From contig CAJTFK010000006.1 in NCBI GenBank assembly GCA_910575505.1, forward strand, positions 62,001-126,000: a stretch of DNA of 64,000 bases, in the 5' to 3' direction. Within the stretch, counting starts at the first letter, position 1; each line of letters starts with the position of its first letter. This DNA is from Oscillospiraceae bacterium (GTDB lineage Bacteria; Bacillota; Clostridia; Oscillospirales; Oscillospiraceae). The position numbers and the translations under genes are program-made. The notes under the pieces were generated by a model. That model had not been told where the DNA came from, did no database searches, and saw only the letters and a program-made list of their open reading frames with translations. Below, piece by piece: positions 33,434 to 41,309 of this stretch.

Positions 33434-33706
33434 CGTACAGCGATGAAGAGGCCCAGTACCCGCCAGACCCTCCGCAAAGAGAGCCCCCGTCCGGTGAAAG
33501 GGGGAGGGAGGCAGGCGGCGAATACCCCTCGGAGCCGACGCCCGAACGGGATTGTTTTCATCCCCAGTAGGCGCGCACCGGGTGCGCCCGTTACCGCGCT
33601 GCCGTGTGCTGGCACGGCCTGAGGCCGCTTTCGCGAGGAGGCGGCGAAGCAGAGGTGGTACCGCGAATGCATTCGCCCTCTGTCCCTTGGGGCAGAGGGT
33701 TTTTTC
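33434..33706 (+). promoter_or_regulatory. T-box riboswitch, tyrosine-specific
   Basis: The T-box sequence agaggtggtaccgcg is at 33651-33665 and is followed by a terminator stem (ccctctg...cagaggg, 33676-33699) with six or more Ts. Upstream, a long stem I (about 33440-33560) has the specifier loop context gaaTACc, with UAC at 33523-33525, a tyrosine codon. Uncharged tRNA-Tyr would pair there and with the T-box bulge, form the antiterminator and allow tyrS transcription. Confidence 0.93.
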
Positions 33707-33740
33707 TGTCCACAGATCGAATTTGGAAGGAGAAACTACC

Positions 33741-34967
33741 ATGCAGATTTACGAAGAATTAAAGGCCCGGGGCCTGATTGCCCAGGTTACGGACGAGGAG
33801 GAAATCCGGGAGTTGGTGAACACTGGGAAAGCCGTGTTCTATATCGGTTTCGACCCCACGGCGGACAGTCTCCACGTGGGACATTTCATGGCGCTGTGCC
33901 TGATGAAGCGGCTGCAAATGGCCGGCAACCGGCCCATCGCCCTCATCGGCGGCGGTACCGGCATGGTGGGGGATCCCTCCGGCCGGTCCGACATGCGGCA
34001 GATGATGACCACAGAGACCATCGCTCACAATTGTGCCTGCTTCAAAAAACAGATGGAGCGGTTCATTGAGTTTGGAGACGACAAGGCCATCATGGTCAAC
34101 AACGCCGACTGGCTGATGAAGCTGAACTATGTGGAGCTGCTGCGGGAGGTGGGTGCCTGCTTCTCCGTGAACAACATGCTCCGGGCGGAGTGCTACAGGC
34201 AGCGGATGGAAAAGGGCCTCAGCTTCCTGGAATTCAACTATATGATTATGCAGTCCTACGACTTTTATCATATGTTCCAGACTCTGGGCTGCAACATGCA
34301 GTTCGGCGGCGACGACCAGTGGAGCAATATGCTGGGGGGCACGGAGCTGATTCGCCGGAAGCTGGGGAAGGACGCCTATGCCATGACCATCACACTGCTC
34401 CTGAATTCCGAGGGCAAGAAGATGGGCAAGACCGCCAGCGGCGCGGTGTGGCTGGATCCCGGTAAGACCAGCCCCTTCGATTTCTACCAGTACTGGCGGA
34501 ATGTGGGGGACGCCGACGTGCTCAAGTGCATTCGGATGCTGACCTTCCTGCCTCTGGAGGAGATCGACGCCATGGACAAGTGGGAGGGCAGCCAGCTGAA
34601 CCGGGCCAAGGAAATCCTGGCCTTCGAGCTGACCAAGCTGGTCCACGGCACAGAGGAGGCGGAGAAGGCCCAGGAGACCGCCCGGGGTCTCTTTGCCGGT
34701 GCGGGCTCCACTGCCAATATGCCTTCTACTGAGCTGCCTGCCGCCAGGTTTGAGGACGGAAAAATCGGGGCGATTGCCCTGCTGACGGCCTGCGGCCTGT
34801 GTCCCTCCAACAGCGAGGCCCGGCGGCTGATCCAGCAGGGAGGCCTGACGGTGAATGAGAAGAAGATCACCGACCTGGAGGCCGCCTTTGACCAGGCGGA
34901 TTTCCAGGGTGAGGGCGTTGTGATTAAAAAGGGCAAAAAAGTGTTCCACCGGGCCTATACCAAATAA
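33741..34967 (+). CDS. tyrS: Tyrosyl-tRNA synthetase
   Basis: 408 residues. HIGH-type motif HVGHF, the GGGTGMVGDPSGR block, the Tyr-binding MQSYDFYHM and GGDDQWSN motifs and the KMSKS-type KKMGKT are all present. The C-terminal S4 domain covers about 345-408 (SNSEARRLIQQGGLTVNEKKI). GAAGGAG precedes ATG 33741; the longer open frame from 33552 would run through the T-box and is not used. Ends at a 13-base-stem terminator. Confidence 0.97.
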   Translation: MQIYEELKARGLIAQVTDEEEIRELVNTGKAVFYIGFDPTADSLHVGHFMALCLMKRLQMAGNRPIALIGGGTGMVGDPSGRSDMRQMMTTETIAHNCACFKKQMERFIEFGDDKAIMVNNADWLMKLNYVELLREVGACFSVNNMLRAECYRQRMEKGLSFLEFNYMIMQSYDFYHMFQTLGCNMQFGGDDQWSNMLGGTELIRRKLGKDAYAMTITLLLNSEGKKMGKTASGAVWLDPGKTSPFDFYQYWRNVGDADVLKCIRMLTFLPLEEIDAMDKWEGSQLNRAKEILAFELTKLVHGTEEAEKAQETARGLFAGAGSTANMPSTELPAARFEDGKIGAIALLTACGLCPSNSEARRLIQQGGLTVNEKKITDLEAAFDQADFQGEGVVIKKGKKVFHRAYTK

Positions 34968-34973
34968 GAGAAA

Positions 34974-35017
34974 GAAGAGGGCGGAAGCAGGAGAGTTTCC
35001 GCCCTCTTCCTTCTTTC
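34974..35017 (+). terminator. Intrinsic terminator after tyrS
   Basis: Thirteen-base perfect stem gaagagggcggaa/ttccgccctcttc, 10-base loop, T-rich tail. Confidence 0.9.
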
Positions 35018-35146
35018 ACGAATATAATTGAACAAAAGATGTGTTTTGTGCAATTAATGGAATTTAAAAAAATATTTCCCTCTGTGGGATATTTTTGGAT
35101 TTCTCCGGGTATTCCCTGTGAAAGGCCTTTCGGAGGAGAACTGCAT

Positions 35147-35617
35147 ATGCTGACAGAACAACAATTTACAGACGCCGCAGAGCGGTATTTGGACATGGTC
35201 TACCGCATTGCGCTGAACTGGTTCAGAAGCCCCGCCGATGCGGAGGACGCGGCCCAGAACGCCATGCTTCGTCTCTGGCAGACAGATACGGAGTTCCGGC
35301 GGGAGGAGCATCTGCGCTACTGGCTGGTGCGGGCGACCCTGAACGAGTGCAAACGAATCTCCGGCCACCCCTGGCGGAAACGGACGGTGCCTCTGGAGAA
35401 CTGTCCGGAGCCGGTATTTTCGGACCCGGCCAGGCAGACCCTGTTTCAGGAGGTTATGGAGCTGCCCATGAAGTACCGCCTGCCGCTGTACCTCTATTAT
35501 TATGAGGGCTACTCAGTGGACGAGGTGGGGGAGATGCTGCGCCTCAAGGCGTCTACAGTCCAGACCCGGCTGGCCAGGGGCCGGGCAAAGCTGAAAACAC
35601 AATTGGAGGAGGTGTGA
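35147..35617 (+). CDS. ECF-type RNA polymerase sigma factor
   Basis: 156 residues from ATG 35147 (GGAGGAG about 8 bases upstream; earlier ATGs lack an RBS). Region 2 reads DMVYRIALNWFRSPADAEDAAQ with the DAEDAAQ motif; region 4 reads PLYLYYYEGYSVDEVGEMLRL and STVQTRLARGRAKLK. It would direct polymerase to a small regulon, held in check by a partner. The next gene starts 3 bases downstream. An inverted repeat, aaaaatat/atattttt (35068-35075 with 35089-35096), lies in the region upstream, which may carry its own promoter. Confidence 0.92.
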   Translation: MLTEQQFTDAAERYLDMVYRIALNWFRSPADAEDAAQNAMLRLWQTDTEFRREEHLRYWLVRATLNECKRISGHPWRKRTVPLENCPEPVFSDPARQTLFQEVMELPMKYRLPLYLYYYEGYSVDEVGEMLRLKASTVQTRLARGRAKLKTQLEEV

Positions 35618-35620
35618 GCC

Positions 35621-36694
35621 GTGTTGTATCGAGAGATGTTTGACGAGGTTCATGCCCCCCAGGGATTGAAAGAGGAGGTTTTGAACATGACAAAACAGGA
35701 TACGGCCCGCGTGGCCCGGAAGATCTCCGCCGCCTTTGTGATCGCGGCGGTGCTGGCAGTGGTGCTGGCCGGAACGGCGCTGGCGGCAGTGGCCGGCGTG
35801 CCCCAGACCCTGCGGGAGTGGTTCGATCAGCAGTGGACGGAGACCGCCGGCAGTGAGACCATGCCCAAGGAGCAGAGCGCGGTCATCGACAGCCTGATCC
35901 AGCCGGTAGGGGTTACCTGCGTCAACAAGGGGATCAGCGTCACACTGGATTCCGTCACCGCTGGAAAGAACAGCATCTGGCTGCTTCTCAAGGTCAAGGG
36001 GGAACCGCTGACCGGCGAATGGGAATTCGGGCGCATGAGCTTTGGCGGAAAGCTGATTGAGAAGGCCGAGGCGAAATCGCCGAATCAGGCCACCGTCAGC
36101 CAGCACAGCATGGATCTGCTGGGCACCATGGAGGACGGGACGGAGGTCTACCTGTTCAAGTACAGCGGCGGACCGGCGGGCGTCGATTACCTGGAGGGCG
36201 GCGAGCTGGAGCTGCGGCTGAAGGATTTCTACCTGGAGGCCTCTATAGACGCCGCCGTGCCGGCGGGCATCCACGAGGACCCCATCGAGGTGTTCCCCGA
36301 TGTGGAGGGAAGATGGGTCCTGCCCTTTGATCTGGAGCCCATGAAGGAGCAGACGGCTCTGACGGCAAAGACAGCCCGTCTGAATGCGGAGGATTATGTG
36401 TGGAAAGAGGGGGAGAGCGAACCGGAAAAAATCAGCAAAACCTTCACGATTCAGGACATCAAAGTGACTGCTGTGGGTTTCAGCTATACGATTCCAAAGG
36501 ACGCGGAAGGATTCTGGTTTGAGATGCCGAGCCTCCGGCTGAAAGGGGGCGTGACGGTTCAGGGAACGGAGGCCGCCCGCGACAGCTCGGAGCTGAAGCG
36601 GGAGGGCACCTGGGACCTGCCGGTGGACCTCTCCGAGGTGGAGGCCCTCCTCTTCGGAGACGTGGCGGTTCCTCTGGAACAGCTGAAAAAGTGA
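35621..36694 (+). CDS. DUF4179-type membrane protein, probable anti-sigma partner
   Basis: 357 residues, GTG start at 35621 after GGAGGAGG. A short cytoplasmic N-terminus (MFDEVHAPQGLKEEVLNM) precedes one membrane helix (about 35-57, AAFVIAAVLAVVLAGTALAAV), then a beta-rich external domain of 300 residues (PVGVTCVNKGISVTLDSV, SIWLLLKVKGEPL), as in DUF4179 proteins that follow ECF sigma genes in Clostridia. It probably senses something outside the membrane and sequesters the sigma factor. The signal is unknown. Confidence 0.85.
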   Translation: MLYREMFDEVHAPQGLKEEVLNMTKQDTARVARKISAAFVIAAVLAVVLAGTALAAVAGVPQTLREWFDQQWTETAGSETMPKEQSAVIDSLIQPVGVTCVNKGISVTLDSVTAGKNSIWLLLKVKGEPLTGEWEFGRMSFGGKLIEKAEAKSPNQATVSQHSMDLLGTMEDGTEVYLFKYSGGPAGVDYLEGGELELRLKDFYLEASIDAAVPAGIHEDPIEVFPDVEGRWVLPFDLEPMKEQTALTAKTARLNAEDYVWKEGESEPEKISKTFTIQDIKVTAVGFSYTIPKDAEGFWFEMPSLRLKGGVTVQGTEAARDSSELKREGTWDLPVDLSEVEALLFGDVAVPLEQLKK

Positions 36695-36703
36695 AGCGTT
36701 TGA

Positions 36704-36737
36704 AAAGAAGCGCCTGCCGTACGGCAGGCGCTTCTTT
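36704..36737. terminator. Perfectly palindromic bidirectional terminator
   Basis: A 34-base perfect palindrome (17-base arms, aaagaagcgcctgccgt) between two convergent genes, with T-runs on both strands. Confidence 0.93.
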
Positions 36738-36738
36738 G

Positions 36739-37322
36739 TCACAGCTCCTTCTGAAACCGGCTGAGCAGAACCGCCTCCAGAACGCTTTTCGCCATGAACA
36801 GGCCCCCCGCTGCCGCCGTTACCCACAGCGGTGCGTCCAGTCCGACTGACAGCCAGAACAGCCCCAGCAAAGACCATTGCAGCAGGTCGCCGGACAGGGC
36901 CTTGGAGCGGTTCCGGAGGGCAGTGTTCCGCTCGTCCCCGCTCTCGATCCGGTTCCGCCGGGCCTCGGAGGGACTGGCCTCCTCGGACCAGAGGGCCAGC
37001 AGCCGGGGCACGCCAACGCAGGAAAGAGTGGCGGCCATGCCGAACAGGGCGGCGTTCACCCGGTAGGGGAGGCCGGAGTTTCTTAGAGCCTGTTTAAAAT
37101 CCATTGAAACGCCGTCTCAGGGCATCTTTTTCCGCCGGTGCTGCGTTGGTTTGACTTGAAATCCGCCAGGATTCCTGCGTCAAACCGCCTTGCCCGGCAA
37201 AAAAATCCGCCCCAATCCGGCACTCCGCCGGATTTTAAACAGGCTCTTAGTAGAAACGCTGCACCCACAAGGCAGAGACTGGCCGCCAGCAGGAAGGTAT
37301 ACAATTTCTTTTTCGCAGACAT
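36739..37322 (-). pseudogene. Small membrane protein gene interrupted by a MITE
   Basis: The 5' part starts at ATG 37322 (MSAKKKLYTFLLAASLCLVGAAFL) and the 3' part runs from inside the element to 36739 (LRNSGLPYRVNAALFGMAA to SRFQKEL). Removing 164 bases, the element plus one TTA target copy, joins the two in frame as GAAFLLRNSGLPY and gives 139 residues. That is exactly the length of the intact neighbour at 37349-37768, with which it shares KLYxxLLxxxLCLVxAA, DERNxALRxRxKALxGDxLQW and GLDAPLW. The right inverted repeat supplies an ATG (MDFKQAL) in frame with the 3' part, so a 121-residue C-terminal fragment could still be made. Confidence 0.9.
37083..37249. mobile_element. 161-bp MITE with 17-bp inverted repeats and TTA target duplication
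   Basis: Terminal inverted repeats gagcctgtttaaaatcc (37086-37102) and ggattttaaacaggctc (37230-37246) match 17 of 17. The flanks are TTA (37083-37085 and 37247-37249) inside a duplicated cttag. The interior of about 127 bases has no coding capacity. A TNA target inside a CTNAG palindrome and the GAGCCTGTTT ends suggest mobilisation by an IS5-superfamily transposase (IS1031/ISL2 style); that family call is inference. No transposase gene is in the window. Confidence 0.88.
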
Positions 37323-37348
37323 GACATATCCTCCTTAAAGGTAAAGGC

Positions 37349-37768
37349 CTACATTTCCCGTTGATACCTGAGCAGCAAACACAACTCCAGAATACTCTTC
37401 GCCACAAAAGCAGCGGTTGTCAGCAGCGGAACCCACAACGGCGCATCCAGACCGATTGCCAGCCAGCCCGCCGCCATAACGGTCCATTGCAGGATGTCCC
37501 CGGCCAGAGCTTTGGCACGGCTCCGCAATGCGATGTTTCGTTCGTCATTTCGTGAAATTTCGTTTTGCCGGGCCAGGGCCGGGTTTTTGTACTCCTGCCG
37601 GAACAGCAGAAGCTGAGAAATACTCAGGCCGATCAAGCAGCTTCCAACGCCTGTCAACATCCCGCCAGCGCTGTCTGAGAGGCCGTAGTCCCTTAAAGCC
37701 AGCGCTGCTGCCACAAGGCACAGACCCACAACCAGCAGCACGATGTACAGCTTTTGTTTCCGCTTCAT
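37349..37768 (-). CDS. Small membrane protein with DERN motif (DUF2178-like)
   Basis: 139 residues with four hydrophobic segments: residues 6-26, about 35-53, about 90-108 and about 112-130. Between the second and third is NEISRNDERNIALRSRAKALAGDILQW, quoted in pieces, a motif of small membrane proteins found next to XRE regulators in Clostridia. The start overlaps the upstream regulator by 4 bases (ATGA), so the two are coupled. The interrupted gene just downstream is a paralogue of equal length, pointing to a tandem duplication. Function unknown. Confidence 0.85.
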   Translation of the reverse strand: MKRKQKLYIVLLVVGLCLVAAALALRDYGLSDSAGGMLTGVGSCLIGLSISQLLLFRQEYKNPALARQNEISRNDERNIALRSRAKALAGDILQWTVMAAGWLAIGLDAPLWVPLLTTAAFVAKSILELCLLLRYQREM

Positions 37769-37968
37769 GTTATGTCCTCCTCGTAAATAAAAATTTCCTC
37801 AATGGTCAGCCCAAAATACCGGGCAATTTTAAAGGCCAACAGAATGGACGGGTTATACCGCCCGTTCTCCAGGGAGCCGATGGTCTGACGGGAGACCTCC
37901 AAAGCGTCGGCCAGCTCCTCCTGCCGCAGTCCCCTGGATTTTCGCAGCTCCTCTAAACGGTTTTTCAT
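37765..37968 (-). CDS. Short XRE-family transcriptional regulator
   Basis: 67 residues from ATG 37968 (AAAGGGG upstream; the open frame extends to 38025 without an RBS). A single helix-turn-helix of the Cro/YozG type: LEELRKSRGLRQEELADALEVSRQTIGSLENGRY, given in pieces here as RQEELADALEVSRQTIGSLE, then PSILLAFKIARYFG. Proteins of this size act as dimeric repressors. The palindrome at 37989-38010 directly upstream is the likely operator. First gene of a three-gene minus-strand operon. Confidence 0.92.
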   Translation of the reverse strand: MKNRLEELRKSRGLRQEELADALEVSRQTIGSLENGRYNPSILLAFKIARYFGLTIEEIFIYEEDIT

Positions 37969-37988
37969 GGCAGCGCCCCTTTCTTTGA

Positions 37989-38010
37989 TATGGAAAGTTT
38001 GCTTTCCATA
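37989..38010. promoter_or_regulatory. XRE operator palindrome
   Basis: Nine-base arms tatggaaag and ctttccata separated by 4 bases, between the -10 box and the regulator start. A third half-site, ctttccata, lies at 38050-38058 upstream of the -35 box. Confidence 0.75.
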
Positions 38011-38015
38011 TTGGG

Positions 38016-38044
38016 AGCATAACACGGCTTTGAAAAAATGTCAA
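38016..38044 (-). promoter_or_regulatory. Sigma-A-like promoter for the XRE operon
   Basis: On the minus strand TTGACA (38044-38039), 17-base spacer, TATGCT (38021-38016), flanked by operator half-sites on both sides. Confidence 0.7.
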
Positions 38045-38131
38045 GTGTACTTTCCATAAAAATTCCGCTGCGGAAAGGGGCATAGAGTGGGACGGGCCGT
38101 CATAGAGTGGAGTAACCAAAGAAAGGGGGCC

Positions 38132-39052
38132 ATGCCCTTGCGAAAAGATGTAAATATATTGCGATATGAAGAAGCCGCTGCCATTCTGCCCAGCCGCCTT
38201 CGAAAGATGGCCCTGACCCTGACCGGCGAGGAGAAGGCTGTGGCGGAGGAGCTGCGTCTGCGGGCCGGCCGGCCTTTGACCGTGCTGCTTCCTGCCGGTG
38301 AGGTCTCACTGGAGGTCCGGGTGGAACCGGAGGAGCTGGAGACCCTTTGTGATATTGCCACAGAGTTTTCCCGTTATGCGGCGGCGGAGACTCTGCGGGA
38401 GGGCTACCTGCCGGTTCGGGGCGGCTTCCGGGTGGGCCTGTGCGGCACGGCGGTGATGAAAGAGGGGAGATGCAACAATCTGAAAAACCTCTCCTCGGCT
38501 TCCATCCGCATTGCCAGAGAGAGGAAAGGCGTGGGGGACAAGCTGGCCCCGGCCCTTTTTCGGGACGGCGTGTTTCAAAATACCCTGATCCTCTCGCCGC
38601 CGGGAGGAGGCAAAACCACCCTCCTGCGGGACCTGATCCGGAACCTGTCTCAGGGGGCCGGGGACCAGGGGCCCCGGCGGGTGTCCCTCATCGACGAGCG
38701 GGGAGAGGTGGCGGTGATGCACCGGGGGGAGCCGCAGATGGACGTGGGTCCCTATACCGACGTGCTGGACGCCTGTCCCAAGGCCCTGGGCATCCCCATA
38801 GTCCTCAGGGCCATGAATCCCCAGATCATCGCCGTGGACGAGATTACCGTCCGGGAGGACCTGACCGCCATGAGCATGGCGGCGGGCTGCGGCGTGGGCC
38901 TGCTGGCCACCATTCATGCCGCCGGTACGGCGGAGCTGGTGCAAAAGCCCCTTTACCGCCAGCTGCTGGAATACGGTGTGTTCCGCCTGGCGGTGCGCAT
39001 TGTCCGCAGCGAAGGGAGAAGGGCCTATGAGCTGGAGGAACTGCCGTGCTGA
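38132..39052 (+). CDS. spoIIIAA: Stage III sporulation protein AA (ATPase)
   Basis: 306 residues from ATG 38132 (AAAGGGGG upstream). Walker A SPPGGGKTTLLRD, Walker B-like VSLIDERGE, and late motifs IIAVDEI and ATIHAAG, as in type II/IV secretion ATPases. SpoIIIAA powers the SpoIIIA-SpoIIQ channel between mother cell and forespore. First gene of the complete eight-gene operon. Two direct copies of catagagtgg (about 38080 and 38100) precede it and loosely resemble sigma-E -10 elements. Confidence 0.96.
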   Translation: MPLRKDVNILRYEEAAAILPSRLRKMALTLTGEEKAVAEELRLRAGRPLTVLLPAGEVSLEVRVEPEELETLCDIATEFSRYAAAETLREGYLPVRGGFRVGLCGTAVMKEGRCNNLKNLSSASIRIARERKGVGDKLAPALFRDGVFQNTLILSPPGGGKTTLLRDLIRNLSQGAGDQGPRRVSLIDERGEVAVMHRGEPQMDVGPYTDVLDACPKALGIPIVLRAMNPQIIAVDEITVREDLTAMSMAAGCGVGLLATIHAAGTAELVQKPLYRQLLEYGVFRLAVRIVRSEGRRAYELEELPC

Positions 39053-39546
39053 CAAAGCTGCTGGGAGGCCTCTTCGTTTTGCTGGGCGGCGGTCTGGGCC
39101 GCTGGGCCCAGATGGCGGAGCGGCGGCGGAGAAGGGACACGCTTTCCGATTTCATCACCGCCCTCCGGCGGATGGGGGAGTCGGTGCGGATGACCAGAAC
39201 GCCGCTGCCGGTTCTGCTGGAGCGCCTTTCGGCGGACTGCGGGCAGGATGCCGCCGTGTTTCTCCGGGGGGCGGCGGAGGCCGCCCGGCAGGGGGAGGAC
39301 CTGCCTGCCCGGTGGCGGCGGCTGACGGAGACGCTGCCGCTTGCCGAGGGGGACCGGACGGCTCTGGCTGGACTGGGGCGCGACCTGCAAGGCGATGAGG
39401 AGAAGGTCTGTAAGGCTATTTTGCTTGTCAGTATCCGTCTGGAACAAAGCGCCACGGAGGCAGAGGGGACCCGCCGGGCGGAGGAACAGCGGGTATCCGC
39501 TCTGTGGTTTTCCGCCGCGGCGCTGCTGGTGATTTTACTGATTTGA
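39046..39546 (+). CDS. spoIIIAB: Stage III sporulation protein AB
   Basis: 166 residues, GTG start overlapping spoIIIAA by 7 bases. N-terminal hydrophobic helix (LLGGLFVLLGGGLGRW), helical GspF-like middle (LSDFITALRRMGESVRMTRTPLP), C-terminal membrane helix (ALWFSAAALLVILLI). The motif SVRMTRTPLP resembles the family EIxYxxTPL block. Membrane component of the feeding-tube complex. Confidence 0.93.
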   Translation: MLTKLLGGLFVLLGGGLGRWAQMAERRRRRDTLSDFITALRRMGESVRMTRTPLPVLLERLSADCGQDAAVFLRGAAEAARQGEDLPARWRRLTETLPLAEGDRTALAGLGRDLQGDEEKVCKAILLVSIRLEQSATEAEGTRRAEEQRVSALWFSAAALLVILLI

Positions 39547-39556
39547 GGACGACGGT

Positions 39557-39751
39557 ATGGATGTAGATTTGATTTTCAAGATTGCCGCCATCGGAATTCT
39601 GGTGGCAGTGCTGAACCAGCTGCTGGTCCGCTCCGGCCGGGAGGAGCAGGCCATGATGACCACTCTGGCGGGGCTGGTGGTGGTGCTGATGATGATGGTC
39701 CGGGAAATCAGCGCCCTCTTTGACCTCATCAAAACGCTGTTCAACTTTTAG
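39557..39751 (+). CDS. spoIIIAC: Stage III sporulation protein AC
   Basis: 64 residues with two membrane helices (IAAIGILVAVLNQLLVRSGREEQA and TLAGLVVVLMMMVREISALF). Length and the RSGREEQA turn match the family. It pairs with the related SpoIIIAD. Confidence 0.95.
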   Translation: MDVDLIFKIAAIGILVAVLNQLLVRSGREEQAMMTTLAGLVVVLMMMVREISALFDLIKTLFNF

Positions 39752-39753
39752 CA

Positions 39754-40143
39754 ATGGAACAGGTGATTCAGGCGGCGGTTCTCTGTGTGGTGGCGGCGCT
39801 GCTGGCGCTGGTGCTGAAAAAGGGGACCCCGGAAGCGGCGCTGCTGCTGACGCTGGGAGCCACGACGGTGGTTCTGCTGTCTCTGTCCAGGGACCTGAAG
39901 GCTCTGCTGGGCTTTCTGGAGGAGCTGGTGGAGGAGAGCGGACTGTCCGGCGCGCTGTTTGTGCCTCTTTACAAAACGGTGGGCATTGCCCTGGTGGTGA
40001 AGGTGGGGGGGAACCTCTGCCGGGACGCCGGTGAATCCGCCTTGGCCTCGGCGGTGGAGACGGCGGGGGCGGTGTGCGCCCTGCTGGCGGCCCTGCCGCT
40101 GCTGCGGGCAGTGCTGACCCTCTTACTGGAGCTGATGCAATGA
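39754..40143 (+). CDS. spoIIIAD: Stage III sporulation protein AD
   Basis: 129 residues; four hydrophobic segments, with LKKGTPEAALLLTLGATTVVL and VPLYKTVGIALVVKVGGNLCRDAGE typical of the family. It begins 2 bases after spoIIIAC and overlaps spoIIIAE by 4 bases. Confidence 0.95.
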   Translation: MEQVIQAAVLCVVAALLALVLKKGTPEAALLLTLGATTVVLLSLSRDLKALLGFLEELVEESGLSGALFVPLYKTVGIALVVKVGGNLCRDAGESALASAVETAGAVCALLAALPLLRAVLTLLLELMQ

Positions 40144-41309
40144 GATTTGTTTTTTTCCGTACCCGGCTTTTTTGCGCCCAGCTTTTTTGCGCCCGGCTTT
40201 TTTGCGTGCGGCTTCTTCGTGCGCGGCTGCTCTGCGTCCTGCTGGGTTGTCTGCTTCCGCTGGCGCTGACGGCGGAGGCCCACGGGTCCGAACCGCCCCG
40301 GGACCTGCTGGACGCCCTGCCGGAGGAGGCGGAGGACATTTTGGAGATTGGCGGCGCCGGGGCGGGGCCGGAAGGCTTTACCGATGGAATCCAGGCGATT
40401 CTGGACTCTGTGAGCGGTCGGGCCGCCGCCGTCTTCCGGCAGCGCATCCGGGGAGCGGCGTCGATTTTGCTGGTGGTGGTGGCCTGCGGAGCGGTGGAGG
40501 GCTTTGCCCAGGGGACTGCGGGGGACAAAGCCGCCCTCTTTCTGCCCATGGCGGGGGCTCTGGCCGTGACGCTGCTGACGGCAGGGAGTCTGGACGACCT
40601 CATTGGCCTGGGCGCGGAGACCATCAGGGAGCTGAACACCTTTTCAAAGCTGCTGCTGCCCACTCTGGCGGCGGCCACGGCGGCCTCCGGCGCGGTGACG
40701 ACGGCCACCTTTCAGCAGGTGACTACCGTGTTTCTGGCGGACCTTCTGATGGAACTGATTGACGGACTGCTGATGCCCATGGTCTATCTGTACATCGGCG
40801 TGCTGGCTGCGTCCAGCTGCCTTCCGGAGAACCGTCTGGGGGGTCTGGCAGAGCTTCTAAAAAAGACGGTTACCTGGGTGCTGACCTCGGCGCTGCTGCT
40901 GTTCACGGTCTATCTCTCCGCCGTGCGGATTATCGCCGGAGCGGCGGACGGCACCACCGTGAAGGTGGCCAAGGCCGCCATCTCCGGCGCGGTTCCAGTG
41001 GTGGGGGGCATCATTGCCGAGGCCACGGAAACCGTGCTGGCCGGGGCGGGGATGCTGAAAAACACCATCGGCGTCGTGGGGATGCTGGCCATTCTGGCGG
41101 CCTGCGCCTATCCCTTTTTGCAGCTGGGGGTCCAATACCTGCTCTACAAGCTGTCGGCCTTTCTGGCTTCCGCCGTGGGGTCGCCCCACCTCTGCAAGCT
41201 CATCGACGGGCTGGGCGGGGCCTTCGGCCTGGTGCTGGGCATGACGGGGAGCTGCGCCCTGCTGCTGCTGATTTCTGTGCTGTCCTCTGTGGCGGCGGTG
41301 ACGCCATGA
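40140..41309 (+). CDS. spoIIIAE: Stage III sporulation protein AE
   Basis: 389 residues from ATG 40140. Polytopic membrane protein with a signal-like N-terminus and about eight later membrane segments (AALFLPMAGALAVTLLTAG, FQQVTTVFLADLLMELIDGL). Odd: residues about 8-32 of the signal region are built from a 15-bp, five-codon tandem repeat (RLFCA, QLFCA, RLFCV, RLLRA, RLLCV), which gives an unusual Arg- and Cys-bearing leader. The rest matches the family. Confidence 0.93.
   Translation: MRFVFFRTRLFCAQLFCARLFCVRLLRARLLCVLLGCLLPLALTAEAHGSEPPRDLLDALPEEAEDILEIGGAGAGPEGFTDGIQAILDSVSGRAAAVFRQRIRGAASILLVVVACGAVEGFAQGTAGDKAALFLPMAGALAVTLLTAGSLDDLIGLGAETIRELNTFSKLLLPTLAAATAASGAVTTATFQQVTTVFLADLLMELIDGLLMPMVYLYIGVLAASSCLPENRLGGLAELLKKTVTWVLTSALLLFTVYLSAVRIIAGAADGTTVKVAKAAISGAVPVVGGIIAEATETVLAGAGMLKNTIGVVGMLAILAACAYPFLQLGVQYLLYKLSAFLASAVGSPHLCKLIDGLGGAFGLVLGMTGSCALLLLISVLSSVAAVTP
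40162..40236 (+). repeat. In-frame 15-bp tandem repeat in the spoIIIAE signal region
   Basis: Units 1 (40162-40176) and 3 (40192-40206) are identical, cccggcttttttgcg; unit 2 (40177-40191) differs by one base; units 4 (40207-40221) and 5 (40222-40236) have diverged. Because the period is a multiple of three, copy-number change would lengthen or shorten the leader without a frameshift. Confidence 0.9.

Noticed and set aside
37087..37104. Independent 121-residue gene starting with MDFKQAL
   Set aside because: The first seven codons come from the MITE inverted repeat; the frame is the 3' part of the interrupted gene, so it is annotated as a pseudogene with a note on possible expression.
40140..40240. 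Homology between the 15-bp repeat in spoIIIAE and the 17-bp repeat after the CvpA-like gene
   Set aside because: Both contain gcttttttgcg-like words, but period, phase and context differ; the likeness is probably due to simple sequence.
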